A DNA stretch of 64,000 nucleotides from Tenrec ecaudatus (GCF_050624435.1 NC_134546.1:76921700-76985699), one strand, 5' to 3'. Counted from the stretch's first letter, positions 22,990 to 34,345 are shown. Notes: a model not told the origin generated them from the sequence alone. Program-made: numbers and translations.

Positions 22990-24420
22990 TCTATCTTTCT
23001 TATTCTCAGTCTCTTTCCTTTCTTTTAAGATCAGGTCAGTAATTTTTCCCTTGCCTTACAGAAAGATGATGTGATGTCAAACAGAATTTTCATTTAATTA
23101 TAGATTATTTTGGGTAGTTTGATATTTTCACAAAGTAAAAGTTTACTATTCACCAGTATGACCTATCCTTCTATTGATGTGTGTCTTTTGGAATCTTGTA
23201 GTAGTGTTCTTTAAAATACTTTTCTTTATTCAAGACTTTTGTTTCTCTGATTAAGTTTATTCCAATTTTATTATCTTACATGTAGCTATGGTAAATGGTA
23301 TTGTTTTCTTGATTTCCTTTTCAGAGCTTTCTATTTTGGTACACAGGATTCAAACTGCTTTTTCTTTTATTTTTTAACATTTTATTAGGGGCTCATACAA
23401 CTTTTATAACAATCCATACATATACATACATCAATTGTATAAAGCACATCTGCACATTCTTTGCCCTAATCATTTTCAAAGCATTTGCTCTCCACTTAGG
23501 CCCTTTGCATCAGGTCCTCTTTTTTTCCCCCTTCCTCCCTGCTCCCCCCTCCCTCATGAGCCCTTGATAATTTATAGATTATAATTTTGTCATATCTTGC
23601 CCTATCCGGCGTCTCCCTTCACCCCTTCTCTGTTGTCCATCCCCCAGGAAGGAGGTCACATGTAGATCCTTGTAATCAGTTCCCCCTTTCCAAACCTCTC
23701 ACCCTCTACTCTCCCAGTATTGCCCCTCACCCCCTGAAGGTATCATCCACCCTGGATTCCCTGTGCCTCCAGCTCCTATATGCACCAGTGTATAACTTCT
23801 GCTCTATCCAGACTTGCATGGTAGAATTCGGATCATGGTAGTTGCAGGGGAGGAAGCATCCAGGATCTGGGGGAAAGCTGTATTCTTCATCGGTGCTACA
23901 TCACACCCTGACTGACTCATCTCCTCTCCTAGACCCCTCTGTGAGGAGGTCTCCAGTGGCCGACAATTGGGTTTTGGGTCTCCACTCCGCACTTCCCCCT
24001 TCATTCACTATGGTAAGAATTTTTTTTTGATGATGATGCCTTATCCATGATGACTTTTGAACCTCGTGATCGCACAGGCTGGTGTGCTTCATCCATGTGG
24101 GCTTTGTTGTCAAACTGATTTGTCTATAATGATATTATACCCTGTGAAATTTCTTGCACGACCTTTGGGTTTTCTATATTTAGAATGTAACAAAATATAG
24201 AGCGTTTTACTTCTTTGCTGCTAATTTGGATGTCTTTGTTATATACTTCTTCATTGATAGCTGCAGTTAAGACTTGCAGCACAATATTAAATAAAATTGA
24301 TATTAAATGCCATGCATAACAGGTTCGAATTAGTAAAGGGAACACTTTCATTACCACATTATTGAACAAAATGTTTGTCATTGACATTGCATTTTGCTTT
24401 TTAAGTTCTGTTTAATCATG
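22990..24420 (-). mobile_element. Old L1 ORF2 fragment, antisense, interrupted by a younger L1
   Basis: Left part 22990-23357 and right part 24110-24420 form one decayed antisense ORF2 segment. The pieces 'gacttttgtttctctgattaagtttattcc', 'gatttccttttcagagctttctattttggtacacaggattcaaactg' and 'ctgtgaaatttcttgcacgacc...tttctatatttagaat' match 62080-62650 in the paralogous module, where no insertion is present. Confidence 0.7.
23358..24109 (-). mobile_element. L1 3' end nested in an older L1
   Basis: A poly-T-rich left end ('ctttttcttttattttttaacattttattagggg') is followed by the L1 3' UTR in reverse up to 'gtgtgcttcatccatgtgggctttgttg'. It is flanked by TCAAACTG at 23350-23357 and 24110-24117, the target-site duplication. 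The uninterrupted paralogue at about 62470-62500 confirms the insertion. Confidence 0.85.
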
Positions 24421-24499
24421 TCAGTCTCACAGCAAGCTTAGATAAAACAGAATGAAACATATATGTGTCCTACTTCATCCTCACACTTGTAATGTTTGA

Positions 24500-25200
24500 G
24501 CTCTTTGTTGTAGTTACTGTGATGTTCTCTTTCTTTGCAGTTCATCCTTTATTTCCAATGACTTTATGCCTTATCAAGCATGATGTCCTTTTCCAAGCAC
24601 TGGTCTCTCTGATACATGTACAACAAGCTTAAGATGAAATATTCATATTTTCTCTTTTAAGAAGCATTATAACTGTACATTTTCCAAGACACAATTGGCA
24701 GTTCATCATACTATCAAATTCTTCACCAGTACCATAATTCAAATACAGTGTTTCAGTTTTAAACATCCTCATCCATTGTCTAACTTTCAGGGGCATATGA
24801 AACCATTGCAAATAAAACAACTTGGGCCAGGTACAGCTTAGACCTCAAAGAGACATTGCTTTTTAATTTTATAAACAGATCTTGTGCAGCAGAAATGCCC
24901 AGTGACATACATCATCTGTCTATGGCTCCTGTGAACATTCACTGTAGATCCAACTGTGATGAAATACTTAACAACTTTAATATTATTTCTCCTAACCACT
25001 GTATTATTCATTGGTCTGCAAGTGAGGATTTTCCCTCCATTGAGTTGTAATACAAAGTGAAGGCTGCAGTCGCTGGTTTTAAATGGTATGTTTTTCAAGT
25101 CATACTACCTTACAGCATGCAGTATTATGCCATCTGCATAATATAGGTTATTAATAAGGCTTATTCCAATCATATCTTTCTGTTCTTGCTCATTTAGGAC
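24500..25200 (-). mobile_element. RTE-type LINE fragment, antisense, with RT motif
   Basis: On the minus strand 25108-25175 reads GISLINNLYYADGIILHAV, a decayed form of the RTE reverse-transcriptase YADD region. Upstream blocks on the + strand ('gcaagcatgatgtccttttccaagcactggtctctctgata', 'cagggg catatgaaaccattgcaaat', 'agcttagacctcaaagagacattgcttttta') follow the order of the RTE family found in afrotherian genomes. Confidence 0.75.
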
Positions 25201-25485
25201 AACTTCTTAGATTATTTTATCAGCATAGTATGATGCGCAGATAAATTACTGAAGTTTTGAATGACTCCATATTATTGTTATGCATGATTAAGAAATCATA
25301 CTTAAGAAACAATGTAGAAATCACACCACAGATTGCATTGAGCATGAATGCTAAACATGATGCCTTAAAAGTGTTGAAAATTCTTCTGGGAAAACATATC
25401 CAGACACTCTGCAACCACCTATTCCAATAAAATATCTCAGAACAAACAAGCAACATTTCCTGCAAAAAACTCACCAAACAGTAAA
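25201..25485. repeat. Shared post-RTE tail, copy A part 1
   Basis: Parallels 41455-41700 and 63470-63700 ('atttt.tcagcatag.atg.tg..cagagaaa.t.ctga', 'gcattgagca.gaa', 'aaacatat.cagacattctg.aaccacctattcca'). The remainder of the tail resumes at 27530-27830 in this copy. Confidence 0.6.

Positions 25486-25574
<89 letters not shown>
25486..25574. repeat. Compound (CA)n(GA)n microsatellite
   Basis: About eight CA units run directly into about 36 uninterrupted GA units. The long Ser/Leu-repeat frames on the minus strand are by-products of this array. Confidence 0.97.
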
Positions 25575-25577
<3 letters not shown>

Positions 25578-25867
25578 AAAACCATAAGTTTCAGACATTT
25601 TGGAGGGAGCACGCTTGTTCAAGTAGTCTGGGAAAGTGGCAATTTCTAGGTGGTCCAACAAAAGTCCATGCTGTACAATCTCTCGCCCAGCACTCTTTTC
25701 CTCAGAACTGAGAGAGAGAGAGGTGAGCTCTGTCCTCAATCCACACCGCTGTGAAGGACAGAGGAACCACTTCCTCTCCTTTTCCGTGAGAGAGAGTCCC
25801 CTCAGGAAGAGAGCAAACCTGGCTGAATATAGCATGAGAGAGGCTGTGATTAGTTAAATCCCTGCAT

Positions 25868-26440
25868 CTCTGTTGTTGTTGTTGTTTGGGGCCATTCAGT
25901 CTGTTTCCACTCATAGAGACCCTATTACAATGGAAGAAATGCTGCCTGCTTGTGTGTCGTCCTCTCAGTTGTTCTTATATTTGATTCCACTGTTGCAGCC
26001 TTGATGTCAATCCATCCTGTTAAGGGTCTTCTTTTTCACTGACCTTCTCCTATAACAGGAATGATGTCCTTCTTGAAGGACTGGTCTCTTCTGATAGTAT
26101 GTCCAAAATATGTGAGATGAAGTCTCTCCAACCTTGTCTTTAAGGAGCATTCTGGCTGCATTAATTCCAAAATAGCCCTCGGGTTTATTAATGGGTAAGC
26201 CACACATCAGTTCCCTCTTTAAAAGGGAAGTGTTACATTGACCTGGGGTTTTGCTGTGGCATTCATCTGGGTGAAGACAAAAGTTACAGTCCCTCTCCTG
26301 AGACAGAGATGGATACCTGGTGGACAGCTTGAATGTCTCAGCCATTATTTTCTCCCTTTTTCAAAGATAAAATTTTTTAGAAGACACCATTTTTGTCATT
26401 TATTTCCACCCCCTGGCAACTATAGAAGCTAACCTGAGAC
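25868..26440 (-). mobile_element. RTE-type LINE 3' end, antisense
   Basis: Starts with the (GTT)n-type end 'gttgttgttgtttggggccattcagtctgtttccactcatagagaccct' and continues through 'ccactgttgcagccttgatgtcaatccatcctgttaagggtctt' and 'gtatgtccaaaatatgtgagatgaagtctc'. The same order occurs at 59675 and 60700. Similarity fades after about 26180. Confidence 0.7.
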
Positions 26441-27426
26441 TGGGGCTCTGAAGGGGTTTAGGGACCGTCTTTAGTTTGTTTTCAAACTATTTTCAGAATA
26501 AGTTTGAACTTGCAATATCTGCAACACTTGAACTTTCCATAGCTACAACTAGTGCAAAGGGAATACTACCAAGTCCATTTCCATATGACCAGCAAAAAGA
26601 GACAGTTACAGACACGGGAGATTTTCCAGATTAGAGCTACAGCTACTCATAACGGAGTTCAGAAGAATGAGGTCCAGCTGCTTTAAACAAATGGAGGAAT
26701 ATTATTTAAAAAGCTACATAAAAACAAAAAAGGATTTGGAGAAAAAAATTAAAATTTCTAAAAACCTCGGTAAAATTTAGGAATAATTCAACAACACCAA
26801 ATAATCCAGAAGGGAAATGCTAGGATAGTTGAAATAAATAAGTGTGAAAGATAAAACTAGTGAAATTGAAATAATGGAAACCTGAATCAATGCGCTTCAA
26901 GAAAACGCTTGTGTGAATAAATTAAAAGAACCATCTCTATTTTTTTAAATCCTAATAAAATATAAGAATTTTATGGGACACTATAAAATGGAATAATTTA
27001 TATTGTAAACACCTTTGAAGAGAAAGGAGAAATAAAGGATATATAGTACAGGAAAATGATTTTTTTAAAAGAAAATAAATCTGTTTGAGAACTCAGGAGC
27101 ACCTAGTCTTTTCAATGGCCTCATTTAACCCACAGGAGAGCTGGACTAGGGATTCTAAGGAATACTAGAAAGGATCAATGAATTAAAATTATGGGGTTTG
27201 TGGACATCAGTAACATTCAATGCCTGCGAGATGACGTATCTGTCTTGAATGAATTATAGCAAGAATGCTCTTTAGAATCCAGAATGGGGAGGTGTCATGC
27301 CATATACTTTACATATGTAACAAGGAGGGCCAGTCCCTGTAGAAGCAGTTGTGTTCTTTTGATGAGATTTCAAAAATAAGTGTTCAGGTAAAAAAAACCA
27401 CCAAAAAAACCATCCACAGTATTGAT
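26441..27426. other. A-rich stretch, no gene recognised
   Basis: Strongly A-rich without long frames on either strand. It may be an old L1 ORF1-side fragment, but no landmark was firm enough to say. Confidence 0.4.
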
Positions 27427-27830
27427 TCATATGATCTCTGGAAGAATGGGTTCAAACAGAAGAATGGTTGAGGGAATGCCGTAGATCAGAACATGTTCTG
27501 TATAGTGAGAATGAGCTGAATGCAACTGGACATCATCTAACAAGAACAGCACCGATGAGTAATGTGAGATAATATGTTTTTGTCTGTGTTTCTTCGCAAC
27601 TTGAATGTATTCACTGGTAAAGTACTTATTCATGTCCTTTGTCCATTTTGAGTCTCAAAACTGTACCACATGTTCTGTCCCCACTGATGTTAAGTGAGAT
27701 GGTAGGATAAAGAAAGAGGAGTGAACTCCCCAGAGAATGCGCTGAGAAATGCAACAATAGGATAGAATAAATGTCCACTATCAGTCAGGATTTCTATGAA
27801 ATCACGCTTCATTTAAACTGTGTTCACTGA
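27427..27830. repeat. Shared post-RTE tail, copy A part 2
   Basis: From 'caagaacagcaccgatgagtaatg.gagataatat' onward it aligns with 41705-41960 and 63710-63960. Shared blocks are 'gcaacttgaatgt', 'attcatgtcctttgtccattttgagtctcaaa', 'gtgaactc.c.agagaatg.gc.gagaaatg' and 'agaataa.tgtccacta'. It lies about 2 kb upstream of the VH at 29862. Confidence 0.7.
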
Positions 27831-28685
27831 GGACCAACGGCTTCTCTGATCTGCAGCTTAAGGCTCTTGATTTCCCAATAAATGAAGGCCCATTGCAGAG
27901 AAGGGCATTAGACTGGATACTTCTCACACCTCACCCCAAGGCTTCACATATCAAATCACTTATGCAATTTCCAGGTTAAATCTCAAAACTTGGTAAAAGG
28001 TCATATGGTGGGCCAAGTTCTCTAGTATTTACAGACCGTGTCCATAGCTCCTGTTTTTACTTTGGATATTTTTCACCCTGAAGGTTACTCCTCTCCAGTA
28101 GTGTCAAGAAACTCTAAAAATGGGCAGACGTTAAAGAAATTTTCATTATTGACTGTTTTCTTGCATCCCAGCTGTCTTGTGACAGGCACAGCATTAGGAT
28201 TTGAGCCCAGGAGTGAAGGGCCCTGCTTAAGCTTCGCAATCTTGGTGACTCTATACTGCCAGAGCTGGATCTGCCAAAAGCTGCAGACGAGGCTGGAACA
28301 TCTGTGAGTAGTATGTTTCAGTAGCAGACAACAATTCCTCAAATCAAAGGAGTTGACTCTCAAGCTCCAAAAAATGTCCACACAAGAGTGGACACTTCCT
28401 GCAGCTGACTGAATGACCACTGAGTGGACAGGTGTCCATTTCTGCATGGGACAGACGGAGAAGCCAGTGCTATCCATACACACACTTCACTGCAATGTGG
28501 GGTTAACAAAGCACAGCCAGGCTTCTCGGGCAAGGGCAATACAGAGTCATGGGAGCAGGACCTAGGGTTTCCTTCCCTCTAAAATATTTTCCCCATGGAT
28601 ATACTCCACCTTAGTATTTATGGCAAAATCCAATAGACTTTAGGATATTCATTCATTTATACATTATAGGCATATACAAAATTGC
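27831..28685. other. No gene recognised
   Basis: Overlapping frames on both strands (28038-28307 plus, 28085-28483 minus) lack any family signature. A MIR-like block ('gcattaggatttgagcccagg') near 28190 is possible. Confidence 0.4.
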
Positions 28686-28687
28686 AT

Positions 28688-28893
28688 AATTCCTGGTGGT
28701 GTCCGTGGTTACTTACTTGGCTGAAAAACAGAGAGCTAGTAGTTTGAAAACCACCAGCAGCTCCACAGGAAGAAGACTGGGCTTTCTGCTCCCATAAAGG
28801 GTTACACTTTCAGAAATACTCAGGGGAAGCTCCCCCCTGTCCTACAGGGTCGCTATGAGTCTGCACTGACTCGATGGGTGTGAATGAGTGTGA
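28688..28893 (+). mobile_element. AfroSINE-like SINE, nearly full length
   Basis: Head 'attcctggtggtgtccgtggttacttacttggctg', middle 'agtttgaaaaccaccagcagctccacagg', and tail 'cctacagggtcgctatgagtctgcactgactcgatgg'. This is the clearest copy in the window. Confidence 0.85.
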
Positions 28894-29735
28894 GCAATGC
28901 ATACATTTATATGTGCAAACCCTATTTGTATCCTAAATAGATATGATGTATTTAATTATTTTTACATCCTTCAGGGTTGTACTGGACAGAATGAAAATGA
29001 AAGCACAACATAACAAGCTGTGGGATTCAACTGAAAAGAACTTAGTGGGGAATCCATAGCCACAAATATCTGTGTAATATGGAAATACAGCTCTGAAATG
29101 AATTACCTCAGTTTCCACTTATGAAACTAGAAAAAGGGATGAGTATGCCCCAGCACAGGCAGCAGGGTGAAATAAATAAGTATAAGAATTGAAATAAATG
29201 AAATGGAGGGATCAGGATTAGTAAGCTGATTACGAAAAATGGATTCTGTGAGAAGATGAAGTAAGGTAACAAACACCCACTTTTCCTGATCGTGACAAAA
29301 GAGGGAGCACCCGAACCTCCCACATCAGAAACCAGACAGGAGACACCATGTCGCATATTCTATGGATAACTTCATGCCCACAGTGTAAAAATATCACTTG
29401 AATGGAGAAATTCTTGAGAAGGCAGGGAAAAAATGTTCTCATGAAAGAAACAAATAATAGAATCGTCCACTATTGTCACACATATCCACATCTTAAAAAG
29501 GATGAGAGGATGCGTTGTGAGTTCTCATAGCACAAAGTTGTTGTGCATGTAATGTAAAGTTTATAAATTAAATACTACATTAAAAATACTGATAATATAC
29601 AACAACTAAATGAATGCTTGATGAACAGCCTGTTTAAAATCCCTATTTCCCCTTGAGAGTGCTTGTGTTTCTCTGAGTCTGAGGGAGAACTCATGCTCAT
29701 ATTCTCTACTCAGCTGCTTCTAAATACCAGGGGAC

Positions 29736-29743
29736 ATGCAAAT
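29736..29743 (+). promoter_or_regulatory. VH promoter octamer
   Basis: Perfect ATGCAAAT 119 bases upstream of the leader ATG. A TATA-like GATAAA lies at 29761-29766, about 18 bases downstream, which is the normal VH promoter spacing. Confidence 0.85.
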
Positions 29744-29861
29744 GCAGCTCTCCAGCTTCTGATAAACCAGCCCTGATGTGGGAGATCTCAGCACAGTCCC
29801 AGTCTCTGGGGGTCTCTGCTGTCTCCATTTTGTGTCCAGGAGTTAGAGCACAGGACACATA

Positions 29862-30307
29862 ATGAATTTTGTAACAACCTTGGCTTTCATTTTGGCCATT
29901 TTACATGGTAATTGTTGTAGACCTTGATGTGTATGTGTGTAATTGTGAGTACCTTAGTTTGTATGTGTTTTGTCTAATCACGGTACCTCTGTGTTTGCAG
30001 GTGTCCTGTGTGAGGTGCAGCTGATGGAGTCTGGGGACGATCTGAGAAAGCCTGGGGGTTCTCTGAGACTCTCCTGTACAGCCTCTGGATTCACCTTCAG
30101 TAGCTATTACATGCACTGGATCCGCCAGGCTCCAGGGAAGGGCCTGCAGTGGCTTGCACACATTAGTGGTTCTGGTGGTAGCACACACTACACTGACTCC
30201 GTAAAGGGCCGATTCACCATCTCGAGAGACAACTCCAAGAACACACTCTATCTTCAGATGGACAGACTGAAAGCTGAGGACACGGCCACGTATTACTGTG
30301 CAAGAGA
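29862..30307 (+). CDS. IGHV clan III (IGHV3-like) V gene, apparently functional
   Basis: Germline segment for an immunoglobulin heavy-chain variable domain, used after RAG-mediated joining to D and J in B cells. Leader exon 29862-29907 starts [13 protein letters not shown]. The intron is 29908-30000 (GTAATT donor, TTGCAG acceptor). The signal peptide is 19 residues, ending GVLC. The mature V region is 30012-30305 (98 codons) plus two bases. It starts EVQLMESG, and has Cys22, Trp36 and Cys96, CDR1 [11 protein letters not shown]2 ISGSGGST and FR3 [17 protein letters not shown]. No stop or frameshift was seen. The promoter, splice sites and RSS are all intact. Unusual points are Asp-Asp in FR1 (residues 9-10), Ile37 where clan III usually has Val, and Leu-Ala after Trp47. 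Open reading frame status does not prove expression. Confidence 0.95.
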
Positions 30308-30346
30308 CACAGTGAAGGGAAGTCAGTGAGCACTCAGACAAAAACT
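30308..30346 (+). promoter_or_regulatory. V-type 23-bp-spacer RSS
   Basis: Heptamer CACAGTG (30308-30314), a 23-base spacer, and nonamer ACAAAAACT (30338-30346, 8 of 9). This is the best RSS in the window and directly follows the V exon. Confidence 0.95.
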
Positions 30347-31814
30347 TCCCCTGCAGGCAGGACACTGGTCTCCAGGGGGCGCTCAGGACCCACAGAGCAC
30401 AGGACATAGACCCAGGAGCAGGTGTAGCAGGAGTTTCACGTCTGGTTTCCTGTGGGGATCTGCAGATTCTTCTAAATCCCACAGTTTCCCTAGGGAATCT
30501 CTCTCTAATTTAAAAATAATAATTCTGTGCCTGCTCGTGATGCCTGTGAATTCAAACGTTTTACTGTAACAGGAGAACATAATCTGTTTTACAGCAACAA
30601 ATAGCCTGTCCCTTTAGGGCAGAAAATGACTGCCAGGCGCCCCTGTCCCTGTATCAGAGTTCTCATGTATTTCAGATAAATACATTCTAATTAAACTTCT
30701 TGTTTCTGGAATCACATCGGCAAATACATATACCCATCAATTGTATTTTATTATCTGGGTACTAATATTTTGTATCTGTTTATATTTCAATAACTTCAGC
30801 TCATGATGATCAAAGCAGACACTAACTTATCTGTGCAAATTCAGGATTCAGGGAGATCTCTAGGATCAAATGAGATAATTCAGTTCTTAATGTCAAATGT
30901 TGTATCTTAACCTTCACAATCACACAGAATGTCAGCTGAGTCTGGCTTCAGCTACAGCATTACATTTGTCCTGTTAATCAACTCATCCTGCTTCTAGTGG
31001 CTTTGCTAATAATTTATTGTAGGATATCAACAACATTCCTTGTATTTACTGACACACAACCTTAAGTGAGCAATTTCACATATTTCAGTATAAGATTTGA
31101 TATAAAATGAATTATTTGGTATAAATAACATTATTTATGATGACTTTATGTATAAGAAATATCTTCCCGTGTCAGAGGTAAATTGCTTTAGTGTGACATG
31201 GACTCTTTCACCACTACAGTGACTCTTGAGTAGAAATAGCAGTGTAGTTGTTGAAGAAAAGCTGTTCCTTTCAAGTGACTTACAAAAACCTTTCCTACGT
31301 ACAGCAAACATTGGAGACACTTTGGGTTAATTCAATGATATTGCTAAATTTCACTAATCATCAAACTTTTAAATATCTAATAATCTTACCGTAATCTAAC
31401 GCAGAAGAGAAAATGTGTATCTGACAATTAAAATGTCCTTGCATTCACTGTGCGTGCCTTAAAAATCTATAAGTCGCTGAGTGCAGAAGACCACTGCCTT
31501 TATTCCTGAAGTCATCCTCAATCCTGAGCCATGTCTAGCTACTCATCTATCTTCCTCATCACTTCCTGTAGCCTGGAGTAACTGGACCTTGGCCTGGGTG
31601 AATAGAGAATCATGGACAGAACTGTATTCTCTGGGGAAACAGACAATATTCCTATCCCAGATAAACCCCCTTTTTAAACTTTATTACAAAGGTACCACTC
31701 AGTATCAGTCCACCAGATGGAGTCTCATTGTGTACTATATTAGTTCTTACTCATTCTGGATAACACACCCTAGAATCAGGGGACTGGTTTCTTGTTTCCA
31801 AGAATATGTCCGTT
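30347..31814. other. VH 3' flank, then sequence without recognised genes
   Basis: The first 80 bases have the usual VH 3' flank ('ctgcaggcaggacactgg', 'gggggcgctcaggacccacagagcacaggac'). Further right no VH motif appears until 31815. The plus frame 31481-31870 (129 codons) ends in the relic leader and is not called a gene. Confidence 0.5.
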
Positions 31815-32180
31815 TCTTCCTCTTCCTGGGCCAGCTCTCCGAGGTGAGTAGCTCAGGAATTGAAACGTGAAGGTTTGGTAATGCTTTCTCTGATCACATG
31901 GCTCAGGCATGTCCCTTCAGGTATTTGTATCTCCAGGTTCAGCTGCAGGGGTTAGATGAGGATTTGTAAAACTCACAGACATAGTTTCCACCCAACCACC
32001 CCCAGTTGGGTCTCTTGACAACAGCTATGAGGCGGCAAACTATGAAGTGGTGCATTCACAAACTATGCTCCTACTCTGATGTCCTGAGTGCACATCCCCA
32101 GAGACTCCTTTAGAGTAAATTCATTGAATGCTGAGCTACATTGTGCACAGGCCATTGTCACGCATCACTGTGAAAGGAGG
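31815..32180 (+). pseudogene. Decayed clan II VH relic
   Basis: A leader-like end (RFFLFLGQLSE) is followed by a consensus donor GTGAGT at 31844, an intron of 77 bases, an acceptor TTCAG ending at 31920, and 'caggttcagctgcagg' (31934-31949), the start of FR1. The intron resembles that of the VH at 58786 ('gatcacatggctc' against 'gagcacatgactc'). After FR1 the frame collapses. A possible final-Cys block ('catcactgtgaaagg', near 32163) is followed by 'ggcagtgtgactccag', resembling RSS spacer sequence. No usable RSS remains. Confidence 0.6.
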
Positions 32181-32784
32181 CCGGGAGAAGGCAGTGTGAC
32201 TCCAGAACTCCAGGTGAAGAAAGGGGTCTGAGATGCCCAATGCTCCATTGTCTTCTTTTCTGTGTATTCTCTTTTCCTTGAGCATATTTTACATGATTGT
32301 CTAGGAGTGTTTATTTTTCTATTATAATTGTCTCCAAAAAATAAAGCCCCACTTTATTTTTTACTTTTTATTAGGTCATCTTCTTTGTGACCTTGTTTAT
32401 CATACTACTTATAACATGTGTAATGATGTTTTCCTAGATATTTGTTAGCATAGTCATCATATTGAGTATGAGGTTCATATTTAACTTTATGGGACCCATC
32501 TCTGTGTCCAGTGTGAATCTCGTGTTGATGTTGTATGAATGATGACCCTTTTCTTACTCTTTTGTATCAGTCATTACTTTTTGTGGGTGGATGGACATGT
32601 TCAATATAACCATACATATCAGCATATTGTGTTATATATGATGTTTTCCCTTGGGGTTGGATAATAAGCTAACTCCTACTTGACCCTTATTGCCAATGTG
32701 TGTGAAAATACAGTCAGGGTACCATTTGTAATTAATTATATGCAATGTCCATTAAAGTTAAAATTAGTTTTTGCTAAAAGTACC
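32181..32784. other. No feature recognised
   Basis: T-rich intergenic sequence with no frame above about 60 codons and no VH motif on either strand. Confidence 0.45.
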
Positions 32785-33262
32785 TGCATTGGTCTGGGTA
32801 GACTAGAGAAACAAACACACAGAAACTCACATGTATACGAGAGAGTTTTATATAAGTGGTAAGTGTACATTAAAAAAGCATCCCAACCCAGTGCTATCCA
32901 AGCCCATATGTCCTAAACTGATCTATAAAGTCCTCAATCTCAAAAAGCACACGCAATGACACTGACTGCAGTAGGAAAGCCGAATTAGTGAGCATGTAAG
33001 CATCTCAGCGGTGGCAGGGGTCTCCATGAGGCTTCTCCAGCACCCAGGGCTGCATCAGGATGTCTCACAGGAAGGGAGCCTTGCCAGCTGAGGCAAAAAA
33101 CTAGCTAACGGAGCCACACACTGATCTGACCAGCAGAGAACAAGACACCAGAGAACTAGAAAGGCGAGCCTCACTGAGCCATGTAACTCTCCGCCCTCCA
33201 ATTAATTTACCATGTGTTTATCGGCCAGGTTAGCACAATACACCTTAACTATCACAGTACCA
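32785..33262 (+). repeat. Interspersed repeat of about 480 bases, copy B
   Basis: Nearly full-length match to 9383-9893, from 'ggtctgggtagactagagaaacaaacacacagaaactcacatgtata' to 'gccaggttagcacaatacaccttaactatcaca'. AGTACC flanks both ends (about 32780 and 33256), which may be part of a target-site duplication. Confidence 0.75.
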
Positions 33263-33649
33263 AAGGCCTCAGATTCCTCTATAAAACCTCATTTTAAATT
33301 TTGTGTTTGGTTTTGTCTTCCCTTATGTTCCCCTAAAGGACCTTGATGCACCCTACAGTTATTTCTACTTGACGGTCACTGTGGTGGCAGGGTTTTTTTC
33401 AGGGGCAGCTCTCTTATCCCTAGGCAGCCATCCTGAACCTGGATCTGAGATACGGCTTTCTAACTGTTACTTTCCTCCCGCACACTTTCTACTGGTCTCT
33501 CAGATGTGCCTGCCTTTCCCGTGGCACAGAACACCTTTTTTTCCAAGTTGTTCATTCCTTTGCTGCAAAAGGTTTTCATTAGTCTCTTCAGCTACACATT
33601 TTAATGTACTTCCTCATCAGGTAGAATAATTCATGCTTAAATAAGGGAA
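33263..33649. other. No gene recognised
   Basis: The plus frame 33303-33629 (108 codons) has a hydrophobic middle but no recognised family and no coding context. It may be part of an older retrocopy or repeat. Confidence 0.35.
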
Positions 33650-33664
33650 AGAGGTAGGTCTTTT

Positions 33665-34345
33665 TTTTTTTTTTAGCACAAACACATTCACTTATTCATC
33701 AGAGGGGTGATCCTAATCAAGTCAACACTTGGAAATAGTTGCATGTAAAACTGTGTGTGATCGAAGTAATGGAATATAATAACAACAACAACAACAAAGC
33801 AGTATGGAGATTTGCTCATTGAACTGAGCTTGTTCCTTCTCACAGCTAATTCTTGTCCAAGCGATGATGGAATTTTTATTCTACATTTTCATAGGTCCGA
33901 ATACAGGTGACATTGTTCATAACAAATTCCACCACTAATTTTCCATTTTCCAATTTTCTGGTTATTGTGCTCTCCTTCCCATCCCAATGCTGGTGTTGAA
34001 CCAAAACACCATCTGTGAAGTTGCAGACAGTCTGAGTTTTTCTGCCGTAAGCTGTGGTTTCTTCAAACTTCTTTCCCAGGTTACAAGAAAACTGTGGTTT
34101 TCAAAGTGCTCTCTGTTTTCACGGTGAGGGCTTTGCCATCACAAGTGATGACACAGTCAGGCTTGGCCATTGCCCCCATTTTCGAAGAGCCATTCCCACT
34201 CCTAGTTCCTTCATGTATTCATGAAAGCCTTTGCTGTCCACCAGGCGTCATCTTCCCACGAACTGCTCAATGGTGGCCATGGTGGGCGAGGACGGGCAGG
34301 CGAGCGGAGTAGGTAGAGGAGAGTGTGGCGGGCGAGCGCGGTGTC
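33665..34345 (-). pseudogene. FABP5: Processed pseudogene of FABP5
   Basis: The minus strand carries an intronless copy of the epidermal fatty-acid-binding protein mRNA. It has a GC-rich 5' UTR, an ATG at 34280-34278, coding sequence to a TAA at 33878-33876, a 3' UTR with (TTG)n, and a poly-A tail seen as T at 33661-33674. The spliced reading passes directly through positions where the parent gene has introns. It is 405 bases from ATG through TAA, against 408 in the parent as I recall. Lesions are TGA at codon 11, where the family has Trp, and two small frameshifting deletions (one base near the KMGAMAKP region, two bases near TTQFSC). The copy is dead. AGAGGTAGGTCTTTT at 33650-33664 and 34346-34360 is the target-site duplication. 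Confidence 0.93.

Noticed and set aside
25220-25835. Minus-strand frames of 130 and 132 codons rich in Ser-Leu repeats
   Set aside because: They read through the (GA)n microsatellite. The repeat has no stop in these frames, and nothing else supports a gene.
29901-30482. 193-codon minus-strand frame
   Set aside because: It is the antisense of the functional VH at 29862. VH exons commonly have open antisense frames.
34094-34312. Plus-strand frame of 72 codons over the FABP5 copy
   Set aside because: It is the antisense of the retrocopy. The real coding sense is the minus strand, which is broken.
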